DNA of 64,000 nucleotides from Pseudomonas gingeri (GTDB taxonomy: Bacteria > Pseudomonadota > Gammaproteobacteria > Pseudomonadales > Pseudomonadaceae). Below the pieces are notes generated by a model. It did no database searches. It was not told where the DNA came from and saw only the letters and a list, made by a program, of their open reading frames with translations. The stretch is taken from the NCBI RefSeq assembly GCF_013385635.1, contig NZ_JACAPR010000012.1:402583-466582 (forward strand). Direction: 5' to 3'. This document shows, one piece after another, positions 25,634-33,531 of the stretch; the stretch's first letter is position 1, and every line of letters starts with the position of its first letter. The translations under genes and the position numbers were made by a program.

Positions 25634-26770
25634 TCACAGCGAACGGGCAATGATCTCCTTCATGATCTCATTGGTCCCCGCGTAGATCCGCTGCACCCGC
25701 GCATCCGCCCAGGCCCGGGCCACCGGGTATTCCCACATGAAGCCGTAACCGCCATGCAACTGCACGCACTCGTCGAGCACCTTGCATTGCAGGTCCGTGC
25801 CCCAGTACTTGGCCATGGCCGCCGTCGGCACATCGAGCTTGCCTTGCAGATGCAGCTCCAGGCAGCGGTCGACGAAGACCCGGCCGATCTGGATCTCGGT
25901 GGCCATTTCCGCCAGCTTGAAGCGGGTGTTCTGGAAGTCCGCGATCGACTTGCCGAAGGCCTTGCGCTCACGGGTGTATTCCAGCGTCCACTGCAACGCC
26001 GCCTCGGCCGACGCCAGGCCACCCACGGCCACTGTCAGGCGCTCCTGGGGCAACTCCTGCATCAGGTAGGCGAAGCCCATGCCGGCCTGGCCCAGCAGGT
26101 TCTCCTTCGGCACCCGGACATCCTGGAAGAACAGCTCCGAGGTGTCCTGAGCCTTCATCCCGACCTTCTCCAGGCGCTTGCCCTTGGCGAAGCCCGGTGT
26201 ATCGGCCTCCACCAGAAACAGACTGGTGCCCTTGGCCCCTGCCTTCGGATCGGTCTTGGCGACCACGATCACCAGGTCGGCGAGAAAGCCGTTGGTAATA
26301 AAGGTCTTCGAACCATTGAGGACGTATTCGTCGCCATCCAGCACCGCCGTGGTCTTCACCCCCTGCAGGTCGGAACCGGCACCCGGCTCGGTCATCGCGA
26401 TGGCCGTGACCATCTCGCCGCTGACCAGTCGCGGCAGGTACTTGAGCTTCAGCGCTTCACTGCCGTAATGCAGGATGTAGGGCGCGACAATATCCGAGTG
26501 CAGCGAGAAACCGATCCCGCTCAAACCCAGGCGGCTGATCTCCTCGATCACCACCGCGCTGTAGAGAAAGTCCGCGGCCATGCCACCGTAGGCTTCCGGC
26601 AGGTGGGAGCAGAGCATCCCCGCCTCCCCCGCCTTGTTCCACAGCTCACGGTCGATGTAGCCGCGTTTCTCCCATTGAGCATGGAAAGGCACCGCCTCCT
26701 GCTCGAGAAACTTGCGCACGCTGCTGCGAAAAAGCTCGTGCTCGGAACTGAACAGAGTTCTGGGAATCAT
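25634..26770 (-). CDS. Acyl-CoA dehydrogenase, long-chain/isovaleryl-like
   Basis: FAD-dependent enzyme that introduces the alpha-beta double bond into an acyl-CoA. The protein is 378 residues from the ATG at 26770. It contains 'AMTEPGAGSDLQG', 'SKTFITNGFLADLVIVVAKTD', 'ERLTVAVGGLASAEAAL', 'QLHGGYGFMWEYPVARAWADARVQRIYAGTNEIM'-type C-terminal motifs. The C-terminal segment has a small residue where short/medium-chain enzymes carry the catalytic Glu, and resembles long-chain (LCAD) enzymes. The base is then probably the Glu of 'QERL' as in LCAD/isovaleryl-CoA enzymes; this is inferred. Substrate chain length is unknown. A divergent DJ-1/AraC regulator lies upstream. Confidence 0.9.
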   Translation of the reverse strand: MIPRTLFSSEHELFRSSVRKFLEQEAVPFHAQWEKRGYIDRELWNKAGEAGMLCSHLPEAYGGMAADFLYSAVVIEEISRLGLSGIGFSLHSDIVAPYILHYGSEALKLKYLPRLVSGEMVTAIAMTEPGAGSDLQGVKTTAVLDGDEYVLNGSKTFITNGFLADLVIVVAKTDPKAGAKGTSLFLVEADTPGFAKGKRLEKVGMKAQDTSELFFQDVRVPKENLLGQAGMGFAYLMQELPQERLTVAVGGLASAEAALQWTLEYTRERKAFGKSIADFQNTRFKLAEMATEIQIGRVFVDRCLELHLQGKLDVPTAAMAKYWGTDLQCKVLDECVQLHGGYGFMWEYPVARAWADARVQRIYAGTNEIMKEIIARSL

Positions 26771-26933
26771 GCGGGCACCTTGCAAACACGCTGAAGCCGG
26801 GATTGGCCCACTGAGCCTATGCCAGTGTTTTACCTGGAACCACTGGACACATACGACAAAAAATAAGACGATCCAGCCGTCTGTTGACCACTTTCCCCTA
26901 TAAGAACTTTCCACTAATAAGAACAATGGAATT

Positions 26934-27929
26934 ATGGCTAATCCACTCTCGACGCCCTTGCGGCGCGTCAGCATCCTGGCTATCGACCGGGTATTCGCAT
27001 CGACCCTCATGCAGGCCAAGGACTTTTTCCACCTCGCCAGCCTGCGCTACGGCAAGCAGCTCGGCCAGGGCCTCACCCCGGTCTTCGAGACGCGCCTGGT
27101 CAGCCCCGACGGCAACTCCGTGCGCAGCTTCAGCGACGTCATCCTGCCCGTGGACGGCGGCCTGGAAAATGCCGATGTGATCGTCCTCCCGGCCTTCTGG
27201 GACGACTTCGACACACTCTGCCAGCGCTATCCGCAGGTCCTGCCCTGGCTGCGCGAACAGCACGCCCGCGGTGCGGTGCTCTGCGGCGAAGCGACCGGCG
27301 TCTTCTGGCTCGCTGAAGCCGGCCTGCTCGACGGCAAGGAGGCCACTACCTACTGGCGCTTCTTCAATGCCTTCAGCGAACGTTTCCCCAACGTCCAACT
27401 GAACCAGGACAAGCACCTGACCGACGCCGACAACCTGTACTGCGCCGGCGGTACCACCTCGGCCTGCGATCTCTATATCTACCTGATCGAACGCTTTTGC
27501 GGGGCCAACGTCGCCCAGGCCGTGGCCCGCGACATCCTTTATGAAGTGCAGCGCAGCTACGCGCCGGGACGCATCGGTTTCGGCGGCCAGAAGCTGCACC
27601 AGGACGTGATCATCCTGCAGATCCAGCAATGGCTGGAGGAACATTTCGCCGACAAGTTCCGTTTCGAGGACGTGGCGCGCGAACACGGCATGAGCATCCG
27701 CAACTTCATGCGCCGCTTCCAGACCGCCACCGGTGACAAGCCACTGCACTACCTGCAGCGCTTGCGCATCGAGACCGCCAAGGGCCTGCTGTCCGGTACG
27801 CGCAAGAGCATCAAGACCATCAGCTATGAAGTCGGCTACGACGATGCCAGCTTCTTTGCCCGGCTGTTCCGCCAGCACACCGAGCTGTCGCCGAACCAGT
27901 ATCGACAACAGTTCCAGCAGGCGGCCTGA
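26934..27929 (+). CDS. AraC-family regulator with N-terminal DJ-1/PfpI domain
   Basis: Transcription factor of 331 residues. Residues about 10-190 form a DJ-1/PfpI (glutamine-amidotransferase-like) domain and about 225-325 a C-terminal AraC helix-turn-helix pair ('FEDVAREHGMSIRNFMRRFQ', 'IKTISYEVGYDDASFFARLF'). The class is that of GbdR, CdhR and ArgR. The nucleophile-elbow cysteine is kept ('VLCGEATGVFWLAEAGLLDG'). The position usually holding His after the ATT motif is Tyr ('EATTYW'), so it is more likely a ligand sensor than an enzyme. It is divergent from the acyl-CoA dehydrogenase, its likeliest target. The ribosome-binding site before the ATG is weak. Confidence 0.9.
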   Translation: MANPLSTPLRRVSILAIDRVFASTLMQAKDFFHLASLRYGKQLGQGLTPVFETRLVSPDGNSVRSFSDVILPVDGGLENADVIVLPAFWDDFDTLCQRYPQVLPWLREQHARGAVLCGEATGVFWLAEAGLLDGKEATTYWRFFNAFSERFPNVQLNQDKHLTDADNLYCAGGTTSACDLYIYLIERFCGANVAQAVARDILYEVQRSYAPGRIGFGGQKLHQDVIILQIQQWLEEHFADKFRFEDVAREHGMSIRNFMRRFQTATGDKPLHYLQRLRIETAKGLLSGTRKSIKTISYEVGYDDASFFARLFRQHTELSPNQYRQQFQQAA

Positions 27930-27995
27930 CGCCCGGCGCTGGCTGAATGGCAGCAGCGTCGTAGGTTTCTTCGGGAATGGGAAAGCTGGTGGAGC

Positions 27996-28015
27996 GTGGC
28001 GCCTGCAGGCGCCAC
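27996..28015. terminator. Perfect 20-bp palindrome between the AraC gene and zapE
   Basis: GTGGCGCCTG followed by its exact inverse complement lies in the short gap between these convergent genes. It can form a stable hairpin in either transcript but lacks a T-run, so termination is only inferred. Confidence 0.5.
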
Positions 28016-28025
28016 GAACACGACC

Positions 28026-29120
28026 TTACGGCTTGTGCGCCCGCGAGAGGAACTCGTGGGATTGCATTTCCAGCAGGCGGCTCAGGGTGCGCTGGAACTC
28101 GAAATTCAGGCGACCACCGGTGTACAGGTCCTTGAGCTCGACTTCCGCCGAAATGATCAGCTTGACGTTGCGGTCGTAGAATTCGTCGACCATGTTGATA
28201 AAGCGTCGGGCGATATCATCGGTGGTCACACTCATCTGCTCGACACCGCTGAGCAACACGGCATGAAAGATCTTGCCCAGTTCGATGTAGTCGTTCTGGC
28301 TGCGCGGGCCGTCGCACAGTTCGCGGAAGTCGAACCAGGCCACATCGTCACAGGTACGGATCGCCCGGATCTCGCGATTCTCGATCATCAGCACATCGTT
28401 CTCGACCGCCTGGGTGCACTCCGGCGTCAAGGCACGGAAGCTTTTACGCAGGCTCTCGTGAGCGGCTTCGTTGAGCGGGAAGTGGAACAGTTCGGCCTGC
28501 TCCAGATGACGCAGGCGATAGTCGACGCCACTGTCGACGTTGACGATCTCGGTGTTCTGCTTGATCAGCGCAATCGCCGGGAGGAAACGCGCGCGCTGCA
28601 GGCCATCCTTGTACAGGCCGTCCGGCACGATGTTCGAGGTTGCCACCAGGGTCACGCCGTTCTTGAACAACTCTTCCATCAAGGTGCCGAGAATCATCGC
28701 ATCGGTGATGTCGGAGACGAAGAATTCATCGAAACAGATCACCCGAGTCTCGGCGGCAAAGCGCTTGGCGATGAGCACCAACGGATTTTTCTCACCGTGC
28801 AGGGTTTTCATTTCCTCGTGCACCCGCTTCATGAAGCGGTGGAAGTGCGTGCGAGTCTTTTCCTTGAACGGCAACGCTTCGAAGAAGGTGTCGACCAGGT
28901 AGGTCTTGCCACGGCCAACGCCACCCCAGAAATACAGGCCCTTGACCGGAGCCTGGTCTTTCTTGCCGAACAGTTTGCCGAGCAGGCCCGGCTTGTTCTG
29001 CGAAGCCGCGACCAGATCGTCATACAGGCGCTGCAAATGGCGCACTGCCGTTTCCTGGGCCGCGTCGTGAAAGAACTCGGGGCGTTTCAGATCAGCTTGA
29101 TATCGTTCTAGGGGCGTCAT
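28026..29120 (-). CDS. zapE: ZapE (AFG1-like) division-associated ATPase
   Basis: P-loop ATPase of the AFG1 family. E. coli ZapE associates with FtsZ at late constriction and is needed under low oxygen. The protein is 364 residues from the ATG at 29120, with the 'MTPLERYQADL' N-terminus. Walker A is 'GGVGRGKTYL' (about residue 75), Walker B 'ICFDEFFVSDITDAM', and 'VATSNIVPDGLYKDGLQR' carries a sensor-like segment. The C-terminus contains 'RRFINMVDEFYDRNVKLIISAEV'. It is followed by the 20-bp palindrome and preceded by trpS on the same strand. Confidence 0.94.
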   Translation of the reverse strand: MTPLERYQADLKRPEFFHDAAQETAVRHLQRLYDDLVAASQNKPGLLGKLFGKKDQAPVKGLYFWGGVGRGKTYLVDTFFEALPFKEKTRTHFHRFMKRVHEEMKTLHGEKNPLVLIAKRFAAETRVICFDEFFVSDITDAMILGTLMEELFKNGVTLVATSNIVPDGLYKDGLQRARFLPAIALIKQNTEIVNVDSGVDYRLRHLEQAELFHFPLNEAAHESLRKSFRALTPECTQAVENDVLMIENREIRAIRTCDDVAWFDFRELCDGPRSQNDYIELGKIFHAVLLSGVEQMSVTTDDIARRFINMVDEFYDRNVKLIISAEVELKDLYTGGRLNFEFQRTLSRLLEMQSHEFLSRAHKP

Positions 29121-29210
29121 AATTTCGTTAGCAAGGTAACAAAAACGGGCGGTCACTTTAGCGACGGCCCGTGGGAATGGCAATCGGCCCTTGGTCGGGC
29201 CGACGGTCGA

Positions 29211-30563
29211 TTAGTCTTGAACCGGGGTCAAGGCAATCCGCAAAGCCTCGATGGCCGCGTCACGGGCCGTTTCGTCGGCGAACTCAGGACTGTCGGCGAC
29301 GCACTCGCCTTCCAGCCAGACACTGAAACTATTTGCCTCGCTGCGGATATCCAGGGCCTGGCCCGACTGCAGTTGCTTGGTCACGCCACCGGCGGCCTTG
29401 CCATCGGCAAAATTGCGCGACAGCAGCAACTGCTCGCCATCGGCCGCCAGCAGACGGAAACGGAAGCTGTCGTCTTCACGGAAGCTGACAAAACGCGCGG
29501 CTTTGGCGGCTTTCTTCTTCGTGGTCTCGGCGACCTGCACCTGGTTGACGAACGAACGCAAGCCAACCGCCTCGCGCAACTGGGCGAGGAACGGGGTGGC
29601 GACGCTACGGGCCTTCTTCGCGCCGGCCTGGAGAATGTCTTCCAGGTCCGATGGACGGGAAATCAGTTCGTGATAACGCTCGCGCTTTTCCGCCAACTCG
29701 CCGTCCAGCAACTGGAACAGGCGGCCCTTGGCCTCGCCCCAACCCAGTCCACCCAGCAGTTCCTCGCGGAATCCGGCGGCTTGCGCAGGCGTGGCGAAGG
29801 CCTGAAACAGGGTGAACAGGTGCGAGTTATCCGGATCCTTGGCTTCGCCCGGTGCGCGGGAGTCGGTAACGATCCGCGAAATCGCGTCCTTCATATCCTT
29901 GGCGCTGGTGAACAACGGGATGGTGTTGTCGTAGCTCTTGGACATTTTCCGACCGTCGAGGCCCGGCAATGTGGCGACACTTTCCTCGATCAGCGCTTCG
30001 GGCATGGCAAAGAACTCCTTGCCCTGGCCGAACAGGTGGTTGAAGCGCTGGCCGATATCCCGGGCCATTTCCACGTGCTGGATCTGGTCACGGCCGACCG
30101 GCACCTTGTGCGCATTGAACATCAGGATGTCCGCCGCCATCAGCACCGGATAGCTGTAGAGGCCCATGGTGATCCCCGCATCCGGGTCTTCACCCGACTC
30201 GACGTTCTTGTCCACCGAGGCTTTGTAGGCGTGGGCACGGTTGAGCAGCCCCTTGGCCGCGACACAGGTCAGCAGCCAGGTCAGTTCGGGGATTTCCGGG
30301 ATGTCCGACTGGCGATAGAAAGTCACACGCTCCACATCCAGGCCACCGGCCAGCCAGGTCGCGGCGATTTCCAGGCGCGAGCGCTGGATGCGCAACGGGT
30401 CGTCGCACTTGATCAGCGCGTGATAGTCGGCCAGGAAATAGAAGGAATCGGCATTGCTGTCACGACTGGCAAGGATCGCCGGGCGGATGGCGCCGGCGTA
30501 GTTGCCCAGGTGCGGGGTGCCCGTGGTGGTGATGCCGGTGAGGATACGCGTACGAGTCGTCAT
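29211..30563 (-). CDS. trpS: Tryptophanyl-tRNA synthetase (long form)
   Basis: Class I aminoacyl-tRNA synthetase that charges tRNA-Trp. The protein is 450 residues, about 115 longer than E. coli TrpS. The HIGH-like motif is 'TTGTPHLGNYAGAI' and the KMSKS motif 'GRKMSKSYDNTIPLF'. The extra length is a C-terminal domain after about residue 335 ('VSFREDDSFRFRLLAADGEQLL'), which I recall as normal for Pseudomonas TrpS. It lies between zapE and a small hydrolase, all on the minus strand. Confidence 0.96.
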   Translation of the reverse strand: MTTRTRILTGITTTGTPHLGNYAGAIRPAILASRDSNADSFYFLADYHALIKCDDPLRIQRSRLEIAATWLAGGLDVERVTFYRQSDIPEIPELTWLLTCVAAKGLLNRAHAYKASVDKNVESGEDPDAGITMGLYSYPVLMAADILMFNAHKVPVGRDQIQHVEMARDIGQRFNHLFGQGKEFFAMPEALIEESVATLPGLDGRKMSKSYDNTIPLFTSAKDMKDAISRIVTDSRAPGEAKDPDNSHLFTLFQAFATPAQAAGFREELLGGLGWGEAKGRLFQLLDGELAEKRERYHELISRPSDLEDILQAGAKKARSVATPFLAQLREAVGLRSFVNQVQVAETTKKKAAKAARFVSFREDDSFRFRLLAADGEQLLLSRNFADGKAAGGVTKQLQSGQALDIRSEANSFSVWLEGECVADSPEFADETARDAAIEALRIALTPVQD

Positions 30564-30588
30564 GGGTAATCGCTTAGTCAGACTGCTA

Positions 30589-31218
30589 TCAATTCAGGAG
30601 GCGCGGCAGGATCAGATCCTTCAGATCGGTCAACTTGCCATGAAAAAAGTGTCCGCATTCTGCCACTTTCAGCAGCTCATGGGGACGCTCAAGGGCATCG
30701 GACCAGTCGTAGACCAGTTGCGGATCGATCACTTCGTCGGTTTCCGGCTGGATCAGGGTCAGCGGGCAGCCTTCCGGCAGTCGATCCACGGCACGCAGGC
30801 GCATCACCGCCGCGGCCACCAGGAACAGGTGCTTGAGCGACTGACCGCTGGTTTCCAGGCGGCCGCCGAGGGTTGCCGCGACAAAACCGCCGAAGGAGAA
30901 ACCAAACAGCGTCAACGGCAGGTCCGGGTGTTTCGCCAGCAGCCACCGCGCGACGGTTTCGGCATCGTCGACTTCGCCGGTGCCCATGTCATGGCTGCCG
31001 GCACTGGCGCCGACGCCCCGATAGTTGAAACGCAGGGTGATCAACCCGGCATCGCGGGCGGTGCGTTGCAGGGTCGACACGACTTTATTGAGCATGGTCC
31101 CGCCCTGCACCGGATTGGGGTGGCAGATCAGCGCCAGCCCACGGGGCTCGGGGGTATCCAGGTACAAGGCTTCCAGTTGGCCGACCGGGCCATCGATGAA
31201 CAAAGGGGTTTCGCGCAT
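30589..31218 (-). CDS. Small alpha/beta hydrolase-fold protein
   Basis: A 209-residue cytoplasmic protein with the serine-hydrolase fold. The oxyanion region is 'LICHPNPVQGGTMLNKVV', followed by 'LRFNYRGVGASAGSHD'. The nucleophile elbow is 'LFGFSFGGFVAA', the acid is probably in 'IQPETDEVIDP', and the His in 'VAECGHFFHGKL'. This matches the family of short dienelactone-hydrolase-like proteins of unknown substrate. I chose the ATG at 31218 because the upstream ten codons show no similarity. It lies 25 bp upstream of trpS. Confidence 0.88.
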   Translation of the reverse strand: MRETPLFIDGPVGQLEALYLDTPEPRGLALICHPNPVQGGTMLNKVVSTLQRTARDAGLITLRFNYRGVGASAGSHDMGTGEVDDAETVARWLLAKHPDLPLTLFGFSFGGFVAATLGGRLETSGQSLKHLFLVAAAVMRLRAVDRLPEGCPLTLIQPETDEVIDPQLVYDWSDALERPHELLKVAECGHFFHGKLTDLKDLILPRLLN

Positions 31219-31367
31219 AAGCAAGGAATGAACTCCGTGACCTCCCAAGGGGTCGACTCGTCTAGCTAAAAGTCTCTGCCTGACATCATCGCGACCTTAA
31301 GATCGCGGTATACAGCGCAGGTCCGAGCCGTTAACGTAAAGCAAAGCCGTTTATAGAGGAAGGACTC

Positions 31368-31805
31368 GTGGAACACTCGCTCTTAGTTTGGTTGTTGCCG
31401 ACTCTTGCCCTGGTTGCCGGTGTCGCCATTGGTTTCCTGGTCGCCCGTCTGGTGCCGAGTGCCGCGCCCAGCAGCACGCAGCGTCAGCTGGACGATATCC
31501 AGGAACGTTTTGACAGTTACCAGAACGAGGTGGTCACCCACTTCAACAGCACCGCCGCACTGGTCAAGAAACTCACCCAGAGCTATCAGGAAGTTCAAGA
31601 CCACCTCGCCGAGGGTGCCAACCGCCTGGCCCTGGACGAGTTGACTCGCCAACGCCTGCTCGCCGCCCTGCACGCCGATGCGGCGCAGACACCACGGGAA
31701 CGACTGACACCGCCTCGCGGCAACCAGGAACCGCCGCGTGACTACGCCCCCAAGGCGCCGAACGCACCCGGCATGCTCGACGAACATTACGGCCTGAAGA
31801 AGTAA
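31368..31805 (+). CDS. zapG: ZapG (YhcB, DUF1043) inner-membrane protein
   Basis: Inner-membrane protein of 145 residues with one N-terminal helix ('LVWLLPTLALVAGVAIGFLVARLV') and a cytoplasmic coiled coil ('TQRQLDDIQERFDSYQNEVVTHFN', 'KLTQSYQEVQDHLAEGANRLA'). In enterics ZapG links cell division and envelope synthesis and interacts with RodZ and divisome proteins. The start is a GTG at 31368 with AGAGGAAGG upstream. The proline-rich C-terminal tail is less conserved. Confidence 0.9.
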   Translation: MEHSLLVWLLPTLALVAGVAIGFLVARLVPSAAPSSTQRQLDDIQERFDSYQNEVVTHFNSTAALVKKLTQSYQEVQDHLAEGANRLALDELTRQRLLAALHADAAQTPRERLTPPRGNQEPPRDYAPKAPNAPGMLDEHYGLKK

Positions 31806-31823
31806 CCCGGCTTCGAGCGGTAT

Positions 31824-31861
31824 AAAAAAGCCCGCCCGATCATTGATCGGGCGGGCTTTTT
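31824..31861. terminator. Bidirectional Rho-independent terminator
   Basis: Perfect 12-bp stem GCCCGCCCGATC/GATCGGGCGGGC (31830-31841 and 31845-31856) with an ATT loop, flanked by A-run and T-run, between convergent zapG and the OmpA-type lipoprotein gene. Confidence 0.93.
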
Positions 31862-31884
31862 CACACCTGGGGTTCAGTCAGGGG

Positions 31885-32670
31885 TCATGGGTATTGCTGG
31901 ACGGGCTGGCCGTATTGCTGGCCCTGCTGGTACTGCGGCTGGCCTTGTTGCTGATACTGCTGCTGGCCTTGTGGCTGGCCATACTGCTGGCCCGGAATGG
32001 CCCGCAGGTTGACTTCCACCCGGCGGTTCTGCGCCCGGCCGTTGACATCGGCGTTGCTGGCGACCGGATTATCGGGACCTGCACCACGGGCCGACAGGTT
32101 GGCCCCGCTCACACCCTGGGAGGTCAGGTAGTTGGCGACGCTCTGGGCACGGCGCTGGGACAGGTCCATGTTCAGCTGGCGGCTGCCGGTGCTGTCGGTG
32201 TAGCCGACGATCTCGATCTGGTTCTGGTTGAACTCCTTGAGGGAGTTGGCCAGGTTGTTCAGCGGCTGATAGAAGCTGCTGGCGATCGCATCGGAGTTGG
32301 TCGCGAACGTGATATTGCCGGGCATGATCAGCTTGATCTGGTCACCCTGGCGCTGCACCTGCACGCCGGTGTTGGCCATGCTCGCACGCAGCTTGGCTTC
32401 CTGCTTGTCGGCGTAGTAGCCGTAGCCGGCAGCACCCGCGCCGCCCACCAGGGCACCGATCAGCGCGCCCTTGCCACGGTTGTTGTGATCGATGGCGGCG
32501 CCCGCGACAGCACCGGCCAGGGCCCCAAGACCACCGTACTTGGCGGTTTTACTCATACCCGAGGAGCCTTGCTCCGCCTGTCCCTGGTTGTCATACGGGT
32601 TTTGCGATGCACAGCCGGACAGCATGGCAACGGCGGTAGCGACGATAATCAAACGACGCGAGGTGAACAT
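31885..32670 (-). CDS. OmpA-family lipoprotein with glycine-zipper and glutamine-rich tail
   Basis: A 261-residue predicted outer-membrane lipoprotein. It has a lipobox signal ('VATAVAMLSGC', cysteine at about residue 20), then a glycine-zipper stretch at about residues 50-85 ('GGLGALAGAVAGAAIDH', 'GALIGALVGGAGAAGYGYYA'). An OmpA/MotB peptidoglycan-binding domain occupies about 115-225 ('ITFATNSDAIASSFYQPLNNLA', 'EIVGYTDSTGSRQLNMDLSQRRAQSVANYL'). The last ~35 residues are almost only Gln, Tyr, Gly and Pro. It probably tethers the outer membrane to peptidoglycan; the tail's role is unknown. Confidence 0.88.
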   Translation of the reverse strand: MFTSRRLIIVATAVAMLSGCASQNPYDNQGQAEQGSSGMSKTAKYGGLGALAGAVAGAAIDHNNRGKGALIGALVGGAGAAGYGYYADKQEAKLRASMANTGVQVQRQGDQIKLIMPGNITFATNSDAIASSFYQPLNNLANSLKEFNQNQIEIVGYTDSTGSRQLNMDLSQRRAQSVANYLTSQGVSGANLSARGAGPDNPVASNADVNGRAQNRRVEVNLRAIPGQQYGQPQGQQQYQQQGQPQYQQGQQYGQPVQQYP

Positions 32671-32767
32671 GGATCTAGCTCCTACTCATTTGGGGTGCAG
32701 AGGCCGTTGGCAATAGACCTGTGCGGGCGTTGGAACACGACCGACGACAAAAATTCCATGAAACTTT

Positions 32768-33412
32768 TCAGGCGCGAACGAATGGGTTTTCCCGCATCTC
32801 GTCACCCAGCCGGGTGTCGGGACCATGTCCGGTGACCACCGTCGCCTCCTCGTCCAGGGTATACAGGCGCTGCTTGATCGACCGCACGATGGTCGCCTGG
32901 TCACCGCCCCACAAGTCCGTGCGTCCGACACCGCGACGAAACAGCGTGTCGCCGACAATCAACAGTCTAGCCTCGGAAAACCAGAAGCTCATGGAACCGG
33001 GCGTGTGTCCCGGCGTATGCAGGGCCACGCCACAGCCGCAGGCCAGTGCCTCGTCATCGGCCAGCCATCGGTCCGGCGCTGGTACCGGCGTGTAGGGCAC
33101 GCCGAACATGCTGCATTGCATCTCCAGGTTGTCCCACAGGAACTGGTCATCCTTGTGCAGATGCAGGGTGGCGCCGGTCTTCTCCTTCAACTGGCCGGAA
33201 GCCAGGAAGTGATCCAGGTGCGCATGGGTGTGGATGATGCTGACCACCTTCAGGCCCAGGGCGTCGAGCCGGGCCAGGATCAACTCGTGATTGCCGCCCG
33301 GATCGACGACGATGGCCTTTTTCGTGATCGGATCGCCGATGATCGTGCAGTTGCACTGCAAAGGGCCTACAGGGAAGGTTTCGCGGATAAGCGCGGGTTT
33401 TGCCAGGTCCAT
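32768..33412 (-). CDS. Metallo-beta-lactamase-fold hydrolase (glyoxalase II-like)
   Basis: A 214-residue cytoplasmic protein of the glyoxalase II/YcbL type. The zinc motif is 'HTHAHLDHFLASG', with further ligands in 'LHTPGHTPGSM', 'IVGDTLFRRGVGRTDL' and the terminal 'GHGPDT'. It lacks the C-terminal helical domain of full-length glyoxalase II, as in YcbL. The substrate is probably a thioester but is not shown by the sequence. The start at 33412 is 120 bp past the hybrid kinase stop. Confidence 0.9.
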   Translation of the reverse strand: MDLAKPALIRETFPVGPLQCNCTIIGDPITKKAIVVDPGGNHELILARLDALGLKVVSIIHTHAHLDHFLASGQLKEKTGATLHLHKDDQFLWDNLEMQCSMFGVPYTPVPAPDRWLADDEALACGCGVALHTPGHTPGSMSFWFSEARLLIVGDTLFRRGVGRTDLWGGDQATIVRSIKQRLYTLDEEATVVTGHGPDTRLGDEMRENPFVRA

Positions 33413-33531
33413 AAGGGGTTCCTGCAACAGGCTCGTCAGGCAATAAAAAGCCCTTGGGCGATCCAGGCGCCGCAGCGTATGGACCGACAAGGGCCATGTC
33501 GCGAAAAGTATAAGGGCCACTCCCGGCCCCA

